From assembly GCA_046539045.1 (NCBI GenBank), contig JBKHHU010000107.1, positions 1 through 11,837 of the forward strand: DNA of 11,837 nt, given 5' to 3'. The translations under genes were made by a program, and so were the position numbers. This DNA comes from JBKHHU01 sp046539045 (GTDB taxonomy: Bacteria > Planctomycetota > Phycisphaerae > SM23-33). Of this stretch, positions 6,297-11,837 are shown piece after piece. A model generated the notes under the pieces. It saw only the letters and a list, made by a program, of their open reading frames with translations. It was not told where the DNA came from and did not search any database. The number at the start of each line of letters is the position of its first letter. Positions within the stretch are counted from its first letter, which is position 1.

Positions 6297-6442
6297 TTGG
6301 CGGCTTTGGGCGGCGGATCGGCTGCAGTTTTCGATCGGGCCCTGGCATGCGCTGCGGCATCCGCGAAGAATCTATTCATGGATTCTGTCTCGCCCGGCCG
6401 ATAGTGGCGAAGACTGCTCGCTCGAGACGTGGAAGGCTCAAT

Positions 6443-6913
6443 GTGACCTTGGCCAACATCATCCCGGATATTCGCTGTTCCCGTAGCCTGGGCAAAAGCT
6501 ACTCCCAGGCGCGAGCGAACCGCGCGCTGGTTGTCGTCAAACGCATCGTCGGCGAGATCGTGGATGCTCACGTGCTGTTGAGGCAGCTTGTCGAGACGGC
6601 CGAGTTGGCCGAACTGGCGGGGGATGACAGTCGCCTGAACATCTGCCGGGCCCGCCAGGCGCAGCTCGTCGAGAAGGTCTCGCAGTGTCGCGAGGAACTG
6701 GACATCCTCGGGGTGGAACTGACCGATCCGGTTCGCGGGATCGTGGACTTTCCTGCCGTGGTTGGCGGGCGATGCGGCATGTTCTGCTGGCGACTGGGGG
6801 ATGATGTGGTGGGATTCTGGCACGCCAACGACGAGTCCTGTGCCCATCGCCGCCCGTTGCCGATGACCTTGCGACTCCCGACCCTTCCGCGCATGCGGTG
6901 GTCTGTCCGCTGA
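6443..6913 (+). CDS. DUF2203 family protein
   Basis: The protein matches the DUF2203 family: an N-terminal helix where SYSQARANRALVVVKRIVGE (residues 19-38) corresponds to the usual 'F/Y-T-x-x-E-A-N-x-x-L' start, a long charged helix (about 40-88), and the conserved end LGVELTDPVRGIVDFPAVVG (89-108), then FCWRLGDDVVGFWHANDES (114-132). The family is cytoplasmic, helical and of unknown function. I chose GTG 6443 because GGAAGG lies 6 nt upstream and this length (156 residues) is closest to the family's usual 120-140. A TTG start at 6293 would give 206 residues, but it has no ribosome binding site and the added part is Arg/Cys-rich and unlike the family. The last 18 residues form an unusual basic tail. 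The gene converges on top6B. About 145 bp upstream of it, after 6296, show no feature. Confidence 0.8.
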   Translation: MTLANIIPDIRCSRSLGKSYSQARANRALVVVKRIVGEIVDAHVLLRQLVETAELAELAGDDSRLNICRARQAQLVEKVSQCREELDILGVELTDPVRGIVDFPAVVGGRCGMFCWRLGDDVVGFWHANDESCAHRRPLPMTLRLPTLPRMRWSVR

Positions 6914-6945
6914 TGCTCTGAGTCCGTCCAGGAAGCAGCGATCCC

Positions 6946-6965
6946 AGCGAGTTTTGTCACTCGCT
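6946..6965. terminator. Hairpin between convergent DUF2203 and top6B genes
   Basis: AGCGAGT (6946-6952) pairs with ACTCGCT (6959-6965) around a 6-nt loop. It starts 32 bp after the DUF2203 stop and lies 5 bp from the top6B stop, so it could end transcription from both sides. There is no T-run on either side, so it is a weak or factor-assisted terminator candidate. Confidence 0.4.
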
Positions 6966-6969
6966 CCAA

Positions 6970-8769
6970 TTAGAGTTTTCTGCTCCGTTCCAGCACGTCT
7001 TTGAGTTCACCGCACGCTGCATCCACCTGCTTCTCGTCCAGGTCCAGAATGTCCCGCAAGGCTTCTCCGATGGCGGGGATGTATTTCTGGATGTAGCTGC
7101 GCTTTTTCAGTTCCTGTTTGATCCGGTTGGTCCGCTTGATGTGGCGCCCCAGTTTCCTGCCGCATTCCTGCAGCGCCAGGCGAATGTCTTTGAGTATTTC
7201 CGGATAGGAGGCGATAGCTTCCTTGGACTCGCTGGTAAACGGTACCCAGACCGAGGCGATATGCACGGCGACGGTCAAGTTACCGGTCGGCAGGGCGCCG
7301 CGGGACTGGCTCAGCCCGTACGACCGCCAGTTGATATCCGAGACGCACCTGGTGATGGCGCAGGCTCCCTGCTGGTATTGCAGCGGCACGCGATTGGCGA
7401 AGCGGAGAACCCGGGCGAGCGGTTCGTTGTCGTCGTCATCTGACTTCTTCTTGCGCTTGGGCTTCTTCTTGCCCTCCTCGTCCTTCGGTTCGGGCTTGCC
7501 GAACGCCATTGCCGCTTCGATGATGAACGGATTGCCGCGATAGACCGACGGCTTGCGGGTCACCGAAGTGTAGAAGCCCGCGTCGACCACCTGTTCGAGA
7601 CCGGCTTGGAGTTGATCTTCGCCGATCGGCACGACGCAGTTGGTGGCCGGGGCGAGGATTTTGGTGGTCTGGATTGCCTTGTAGATCGCCTTGACCTGGT
7701 CCACACCGAGGCGGCGCGGGTTGCGCTGTTCCGGGATCTTCGCCTTGGAGAGAATCTCCTTGGCCATGCGCGGAGAGACGCGGGAGAACTCCTGAGTGAG
7801 GAACTGCTGGATGCGCCGGGCCCTGGTGTCCTGCATCATCTTCAGCAGAATCCCCAACTCGATCCCGTGCGGGTGCGGTTTGACCTCTTTGGGCAGCGCG
7901 GGCAGTTCCTTGACTGCCGGCGGATATTCCTCGATTTGATCATCCGGAGCGACGTACGTGATCGCGACGTGTGGGTTGGCGATGGCCGTCTGCCGCAGAT
8001 ATTCATCCACGCTCTGTTTGCCTCTCTGATAGCGTGCTTCGAGCGTGATGGCCACCCGCGTACCGTGCTTGGGTTCCCAATCAACCTGCTCGTCGGTCAT
8101 GATAACCGGGCGGTTCTTGCGGGTGTCGATCTGCAGTTCGTAGTAGTGTGCCTTGCCCCTGCCCCGGGTTCGAGAGGTGATCTTCACCGGCTGGCCCGTG
8201 GTCAGCAGTCCGTACATGCCGGCAGCGGAGATGCCGATTCCCTGCTGCCCGCGGCTCATGCGGAGGCGGTGGAATTTGCTCCCGTACAGCAGCTTCCCAA
8301 AGATGTTCGGAATCTGCCTCTTCACGATGCCCGGGCCATTGTCCTGCACGGCCACGATGTAGTTGGTGTCGGATATCTGCTCGATTTCGACGCGGATTTC
8401 CGGAAGGATGCCCGCTTCCTCGCAGGCGTCGAGGGCGTTGTCGACCGCTTCCCGGACGGTGGTGAGGAGGGCCTTGCGAGGGTTGTCGAATCCGAGCAGG
8501 TGTCGGTTCTTCGCGAAGAACTCGCTGATCGAGATCTCGCGCTGGGACTTGGCCATCGACTCTGCCGTGGCGTACGCCGACTTCTTCGCTCGCTTCTTCT
8601 GAGTTTTCGGTTTGCCGGAGCTCTTCTTGCCGGAACTCTTTTTCGCGGATTCCCCGCTGTCGGCAGTTGTCTTGGCCTTTGGCGCAGCGGTCTTCTCCGC
8701 ACCATCGGCAAACAGGGAGCCCTGGAAGGACGCCTTGCGGGCAGGTTCTCGGGACTTGGATTTTGCCAT
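6970..8769 (-). CDS. top6B: DNA topoisomerase VI subunit B
   Basis: Topoisomerase VI is a type IIB enzyme; its B subunit binds ATP, dimerises and drives strand passage while the A subunit cuts DNA. The 599-residue protein has a GHKL ATPase domain with the N-box EAVDNALDACEEAG (about 107-120, Asn111), QDNGPGI (142-148) and the lid RGQQGIGISAAGMYG (173-187). A helix-two-turn-helix follows (about 325-360, FSRVSPRMAKEIL). The transducer domain contains DINWRSYGLSQSRGALPTGN (478-497). Residues 1-70 form a Lys/Ala/Ser-rich tail, and about 425-450 is a charged insertion (KKKPKRKKKSDDDD), both unusual compared with the roughly 530-residue archaeal enzymes. ATG 8769 is chosen over 8838 because AGGAG lies 9 nt upstream and 8838 falls inside the promoter. 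Topo VI is mainly archaeal and plant, and sporadic in bacteria. No top6A is in the window. Confidence 0.93.
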   Translation of the reverse strand: MAKSKSREPARKASFQGSLFADGAEKTAAPKAKTTADSGESAKKSSGKKSSGKPKTQKKRAKKSAYATAESMAKSQREISISEFFAKNRHLLGFDNPRKALLTTVREAVDNALDACEEAGILPEIRVEIEQISDTNYIVAVQDNGPGIVKRQIPNIFGKLLYGSKFHRLRMSRGQQGIGISAAGMYGLLTTGQPVKITSRTRGRGKAHYYELQIDTRKNRPVIMTDEQVDWEPKHGTRVAITLEARYQRGKQSVDEYLRQTAIANPHVAITYVAPDDQIEEYPPAVKELPALPKEVKPHPHGIELGILLKMMQDTRARRIQQFLTQEFSRVSPRMAKEILSKAKIPEQRNPRRLGVDQVKAIYKAIQTTKILAPATNCVVPIGEDQLQAGLEQVVDAGFYTSVTRKPSVYRGNPFIIEAAMAFGKPEPKDEEGKKKPKRKKKSDDDDNEPLARVLRFANRVPLQYQQGACAITRCVSDINWRSYGLSQSRGALPTGNLTVAVHIASVWVPFTSESKEAIASYPEILKDIRLALQECGRKLGRHIKRTNRIKQELKKRSYIQKYIPAIGEALRDILDLDEKQVDAACGELKDVLERSRKL

Positions 8770-8809
8770 CCTTGGCATCTCCTGATGGAGCAACGACGAC
8801 TCAACAGCT

Positions 8810-8838
8810 ACTCTATCGGGCCGGGGCAGGACGGTCAA
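8810..8838 (-). promoter_or_regulatory. Sigma-70-type promoter of top6B
   Basis: On the minus strand TTGACC (8838-8833) and TAGAGT (8815-8810) are separated by exactly 17 bp, matching 5 of 6 and 4 of 6 consensus bases. Transcription would begin near 8803, leaving about 34 nt before the ATG at 8769. This also argues against the longer start at 8838. Confidence 0.65.
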
Positions 8839-8852
8839 GAAAAGCCCTTTTC
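8839..8852. promoter_or_regulatory. Palindrome abutting the top6B -35 box
   Basis: GAAAAG (8839-8844) and CTTTTC (8847-8852) form a perfect inverted repeat that touches the -35 box of the top6B promoter. The position suits an operator or activator site. The regulator is unknown. Confidence 0.35.
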
Positions 8853-9303
8853 GTCGCGGCGGATCGGCAGAATCGTCCTTGATTGGCCTTCATTCCGGTC
8901 GCGTAAGGGTACAAGAGCAAAAATCTCAGGGAAATCTTCCCGCCGCGTTAACTCTCCGTCAATGAACGGACTAGGGCGCGTCTATCCGGCAAAAGAATAC
9001 TGCTTCGGTGTGTTTGTGCATGCAAAACTCGGATAGAGCCTCGAAAGGGCCCTATAGTGAATAGCACAGAGGAGGAAACAATGCTTCTGTGACCGGCCGT
9101 TCTCTGATGGAAGGCACGCCGAGCAGGGCATGAATGCTCGGCCCAATGGATCAGCAGGGCGGTCCGCCGCGGAGTTCTGCGGCATGAAGGAGACTCTTTA
9201 ACCGGGCTCGTGGGAGGAGGAGCCCTCATCTGACGTTCCCTCATTGGACCTGCCGTGCAGGTCACCTGAATCGAATGTATTCCTTAGCCTCAGGAGGTTA
9301 GCT
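8853..9303 (+). other. Upstream region and structured leader of the PEP-CTERM gene
   Basis: About 450 bp without a conventional gene. A TATAGT at 9053-9058 could be a -10 box, though no good -35 is seen. From 9081 to 9201 three very short reading frames overlap by 4 nt each: ATG 9081 to TGA 9092, GTG 9089 to TGA 9133, and ATG 9130 to TAA 9201. The first follows the strongest ribosome binding site in the window (AGGAGG, 9069-9074). Stable hairpins follow: GCCGAGCA/TGCTCGGC (9118-9142), GCCGC/GCGGC (9166-9183), GGGCTC/GAGCCC (9204-9225) and GACCTGC/GCAGGTC (9247-9263). Together these suggest a regulated 5' leader. A smaller dyad, GGGAA/TTCCC, lies at 8929-8941. Confidence 0.45.
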
Positions 9304-10182
9304 ATGCGAAACAAACTCTTTATCGTTGCGGCCATCGCCGCATCCGTACTCTTGATCAGCCAGGCTCACGCCAAGGTCATCAACGGCAATTTCTGCTCGG
9401 AAGCGAACGTAGCCGATCCGCCGGCCGGTCTGTATTCCAGCGGTCAGTGGAACGACCTCACCTCCGCGACCGGTGGTTTCAGCGGGAGCGGAACCGCCTA
9501 CGGCAGTGCCGGTGGCGGGGTTCTCACGTACGACGACGGATCGGACGTGTCGGGCAATGTCTCGGTCAGCTGGACCGGTGAGCCGGCCGCGGCCCAGAAC
9601 ACCAATGACGGTGTTTACCGTCCCTTCCCTCCGGCAACCATCGGTGCTCACATCGACGACGGGCATGACCAGCTGATGTCGGGCTATCTGCAGGTTCCGT
9701 ACGAATCTGCGACGACTCCCACGATCGTCTTCTCCGGATCGGGACTGCACAGTGCCTATGAAGGCGATTACGGGCTGGTCCTCTACTCCGACGGTGATGA
9801 TGATGTCGAAGGCACCGGAAACGGGCAGGTGACGTTCTCTGTCTGGACCACCGAGGCCGATTACCTCGCGAATCCGCTGAATCCGCTGGCACGCGTTTTC
9901 GGCCGGGATGCATCGGATTTCGCGGTCGATCACACCGTCGCCGGTGACAAGAGCGACTACGTGCAGATCACTTCGACCGTCAACGGCAGCCCCACCGAGG
10001 GCAATTACGTGGAGTTCTCCGGGCTGGAGAGCGACTCGTTCTACGTCCGCATCGAGGGGCAGACCGATGTCCACGGCGCGGCGCTGAACGGTTTCGAGAT
10101 CGTGCCCGAGCCTGCCACGATGGCCATTCTTGGCCTGGGTGGTGTGGCTGTGCTGATCCGTCGCCGCCGTCGCATTGCCTGA
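9304..10182 (+). CDS. Secreted protein with PEP-CTERM sorting signal
   Basis: A 292-residue exported protein. Residues 1-23 are a signal peptide (basic MRNK, hydrophobic IVAAIAASVLL, cleavage after AHA). The C-terminal 26 residues are a classic PEP-CTERM tail: VPEPATMAILGLGG, a short membrane segment, then RRRRR. In known systems the exosortase XrtA or a relative removes this tail and the protein goes to the envelope or extracellular matrix. The body is rich in Gly, Ser, Thr and Asp with predicted beta structure and acidic stretches such as SDGDDDVEG, and it contains a single cysteine, Cys31. It resembles surface or matrix proteins but has no domain I can name. AGGAGG 7 nt before ATG 9304 fixes the start; the longer frame from 9244 adds residues unlike a signal peptide. 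A strong terminator follows. No exosortase gene lies in the window. Confidence 0.9.
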   Translation: MRNKLFIVAAIAASVLLISQAHAKVINGNFCSEANVADPPAGLYSSGQWNDLTSATGGFSGSGTAYGSAGGGVLTYDDGSDVSGNVSVSWTGEPAAAQNTNDGVYRPFPPATIGAHIDDGHDQLMSGYLQVPYESATTPTIVFSGSGLHSAYEGDYGLVLYSDGDDDVEGTGNGQVTFSVWTTEADYLANPLNPLARVFGRDASDFAVDHTVAGDKSDYVQITSTVNGSPTEGNYVEFSGLESDSFYVRIEGQTDVHGAALNGFEIVPEPATMAILGLGGVAVLIRRRRRIA

Positions 10183-10210
10183 CACGCGGGTTTCGGGTCA
10201 CCAGTAAGTG

Positions 10211-10252
10211 AGAAAGACGCCCTCGCCAAATCGGTGGGGGCGTCTTTCTGTA
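10211..10252 (+). terminator. Intrinsic terminator after the PEP-CTERM gene
   Basis: AGAAAGACGCCC (10211-10222) pairs perfectly with GGGCGTCTTTCT (10238-10249) over 12 bp around a 15-nt loop. The TTTCT end of the stem serves as the T-rich tract. It begins 28 bp after the stop codon. Confidence 0.85.
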
Positions 10253-10303
10253 TCGGTCTCCCGATGCAGCAGCAGTAGCAGTTCGTAAGCGGCAGGGAGC
10301 ACG

Positions 10304-10332
10304 TTGCTTTCGCCCGGGATAGAAGGTAGTCT
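10304..10332 (+). promoter_or_regulatory. Weak promoter candidate for the secreted protein gene
   Basis: TTGCTT (10304-10309) and TAGTCT (10327-10332) are spaced by 17 bp, between the terminator and the next gene. The match to consensus is modest (3 of 6 bases each), so position is the main support. Confidence 0.3.
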
Positions 10333-10378
10333 AAGTGCAAGCATAGATCAGATTACTTCATCTCAGAGGGGAAGCCAT

Positions 10379-11293
10379 ATGCGCACATTCATTCCGCTCA
10401 GCGCCGCGGTTTTGTCCGTCACCGTTTCGCTGGTATCGGCTCAAACCACCCATCCGGCAGCGACCCAGCCTGCGTCCGAACTGCCAAAGGAGTTCCTGGA
10501 ACTGGCGAAGAAGACCAAGGGCATCCGCAGCCTACAGTGTAGATGTTCCGTCCTGATTGACTTTTCTCATACCGCCGAGAACGTCAGCATCTCAGGAATT
10601 AAGCTGGGACTTCAACTCCGGGGCAAAGGGAAGCGTGATTTCGCCAAGGGATACATGGAAGATGAAGAACAGCCGAACAGATTCTGGTCAGTAGGCACAG
10701 GCCGGATGAACTATTCCGCTACGTTCAGCGAGGGCAAGCTTGTTGTAGCCGGCGCTACCCCTGTCGAAACGAAAGATTTTGACCCAGGCTGCTTGCTGAT
10801 GGGTCCCCATTCTCTGCTCAATGGGTACAAGGGCCTGCAGACACAGGCCCGCGTTGGCACCATGGAAGGGGTCAAGGACCTGAAGAAGTACGGAGACCTG
10901 AGCTGGTTTGAATTGACACCGATTAAGTCGGCTGCGGGTTCGGCGGCCCGGAAGAAGTCGATGGTTGGGTTCAGCAAGAAAACCGGCATCCCAATGGTGT
11001 TCGTGACGCGCGAGAAAGAGGACATGGCAGGGCTTTCGGTCACAATGCGGACAGCTGTCAAAGTGGAAGATATCAAGGTAAATCAGGTGAAGGATCGCGA
11101 CCTTCTGCTGCCGGCTGATTTCAGAGGCAAGAAGGTCTTTCGTAAGCACGAAAGCGATGAATACGTAGCCGTTCCGGATGAGTTCATCGGCAAGGAAAAG
11201 GCCGGTCTGGAAGTAACCAGGCCCGCGGGCGAAAAGGAAGTGGAAGCCAAACCAAAGGAGGAATCCGCCGAACCCAACGGCAATGACGTTTGA
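10379..11293 (+). CDS. Secreted protein of unknown function, possibly LolA-like
   Basis: A 304-residue protein. Residues 1-21 are a signal peptide (MRTFIPLSAAVLSVTVSLVSA), followed by a Thr/Pro/Ala linker (22-34). The mature part is mostly alternating polar and hydrophobic strands, with a helix near 37-48 (KEFLELAKKTKGIRSLQ). That helix followed by strands is the layout of LolA-like outer-membrane lipoprotein carrier folds, where the early 'I-x-S-L' is common; this is a weak structural guess, not a family match. Cys55, Cys57 and Cys140 are the cysteines. The last 30 residues form a Lys/Glu-rich disordered tail. ATG 10379 is supported by GAGGGGA 6 nt upstream and by the signal peptide starting there. 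Its own promoter and terminator borders suggest a single-gene unit. It converges on the DUF502 gene with a 32-bp gap. Confidence 0.8.
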   Translation: MRTFIPLSAAVLSVTVSLVSAQTTHPAATQPASELPKEFLELAKKTKGIRSLQCRCSVLIDFSHTAENVSISGIKLGLQLRGKGKRDFAKGYMEDEEQPNRFWSVGTGRMNYSATFSEGKLVVAGATPVETKDFDPGCLLMGPHSLLNGYKGLQTQARVGTMEGVKDLKKYGDLSWFELTPIKSAAGSAARKKSMVGFSKKTGIPMVFVTREKEDMAGLSVTMRTAVKVEDIKVNQVKDRDLLLPADFRGKKVFRKHESDEYVAVPDEFIGKEKAGLEVTRPAGEKEVEAKPKEESAEPNGNDV

Positions 11294-11325
11294 CCTGATG
11301 GGCATGAATGGACCGGGGCGGGTAG

Positions 11326-11837
11326 TTAGTTTCGCGGCTGGATTTCCTGCAGCAGTGCCTGGGCGCCGACGTGGGCGGTGGCGGAAAGTTTCATCGCCTC
11401 TTCGGGTGTCATGTCCATGATTTCCACGTGCTCGCGCGGGACGTAGATCGTCGGGCCGCCGATCATGTAGCTGTAGGGCAGATAGATGGCGACCTTGTCC
11501 GGCTGGCGGTCGGCCACCCCCGAGGGGCTTTCGTTGGTCATGATGCCCAGCAGCGACACGCCGGCACCCGGCGGGGTGTACAGCACCGCCTTGCCCATGC
11601 GCTCCGCCTCGCCGCCGAAGAGCTTGAGAATATCCCGCACGGACTGATAGATCGTCTTGATGCCGGGCAGACGGCTCATGATGCGTTCGACCGTTGCGAA
11701 GACCCACCGCAGGCCCCAGAGCCTGGCCAGCAGACCGGTCAGGTAGACCGTCAGCAGGATCAGCAGGGCCCCGCTGCCCGGGATCTTCGCCCAGGCTTCC
11801 TCGGCCCATTTCTCGTCGAACGCCTTCAACGCTTCGA
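11326..11837 (-). CDS. DUF502 family membrane protein, N-terminus cut by window edge
   Basis: The minus-strand frame runs from a TAA at 11326-11328 to the right edge, so the N-terminus lies outside. The visible part (about 170 residues) matches DUF502. A hydrophobic transmembrane segment (ALLILLTVYLTGLLARLWGL) is followed by the family's RIMSRLPGIKTIYQSVRDIL helix, the strand VLYTPPGAGVSLLGIMTNE, and the signature IYLPYSYMIGGPTIYVPREH, then DMTPEEAMKLSAT. Full members are about 200 residues with two membrane segments, so the first segment is probably missing here. The family is an inner-membrane protein of unsettled function. A TTG at 11829 is in frame, but upstream codons continue to look coding, so the true start is probably beyond the edge. 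Confidence 0.88.
   Translation of the reverse strand, partial: EALKAFDEKWAEEAWAKIPGSGALLILLTVYLTGLLARLWGLRWVFATVERIMSRLPGIKTIYQSVRDILKLFGGEAERMGKAVLYTPPGAGVSLLGIMTNESPSGVADRQPDKVAIYLPYSYMIGGPTIYVPREHVEIMDMTPEEAMKLSATAHVGAQALLQEIQPRN

Noticed and set aside
7606..9036. A 476-codon plus-strand open frame
   Set aside because: It lies antisense to top6B, whose translation carries all family motifs. The plus-strand product is a codon-bias shadow.
9113..9124. Sigma-54 (-24/-12) promoter for the PEP-CTERM gene
   Set aside because: GGCAC is followed by GC, but the GG-to-GC spacing is 8 instead of 10 and the TTGC element is missing.
10688..11809. A 373-codon minus-strand open frame
   Set aside because: It runs antisense to the secreted protein gene and out of frame through the DUF502 gene. 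Its translation is Arg/Gly/His-rich without family features, so it is a shadow.

Overview
The window looks like a chromosomal segment of a moderately GC-rich, Gram-negative-type bacterium, most likely a planctomycete (Phycisphaerae-like). That placement is inferred from the combination of genes: a secreted protein with a PEP-CTERM tail, a topoisomerase VI B subunit, a FlhG/FliA flagellar pair, DapF, a DUF502 membrane protein, and secreted proteins of planctomycete style. No rRNA, tRNA, CRISPR array, insertion sequence or phage gene was seen.

Layout. (1) 1-991, minus strand: a tetratricopeptide-repeat lipoprotein cut by the left edge. (2) 992-1652: a gene-poor stretch with palindromes and a likely operator. 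(3) 1653-4986, plus strand: a regulatory cluster made of a small MerR-type DNA-binding protein, a short coiled-coil protein, the MinD-like ATPase FlhG and the flagellar sigma factor FliA. Long untranslated gaps of 350, 228 and 386 bp separate these genes; two of the three hold regulatory-looking DNA or RNA structure. (4) 5072-5119: a very strong intrinsic terminator ending that cluster. (5) 5220-6913, plus strand: dapF (lysine and peptidoglycan precursor synthesis), a small unknown ORF directly behind it, then a DUF2203 protein. (6) 6970-8769, minus strand: top6B, convergent with the DUF2203 gene and carrying a good promoter. No top6A is present. (7) 9053-10249, plus strand: a PEP-CTERM secreted protein with an unusually structured leader containing overlapping mini-ORFs, closed by a strong terminator. 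(8) 10379-11293, plus strand: a secreted protein of unknown function. (9) 11326-11837, minus strand: a DUF502 membrane protein cut by the right edge.

How the parts fit. FlhG and FliA together indicate a flagellated organism in which FlhG controls flagellar number or placement and FliA transcribes late flagellar genes. The MerR-like and coiled-coil proteins sit just upstream on the same strand and may belong to the same control circuit, but only their position supports this. The other genes are housekeeping (dapF, DUF502), DNA topology (top6B) or cell envelope, and do not form one pathway.

The most interesting unexplained signals are the RNA-like switch ahead of fliA, the chain of 4-nt-overlapping mini-ORFs and hairpins ahead of the PEP-CTERM gene, the lone top6B, and the MerR/coiled-coil/FlhG/FliA arrangement.
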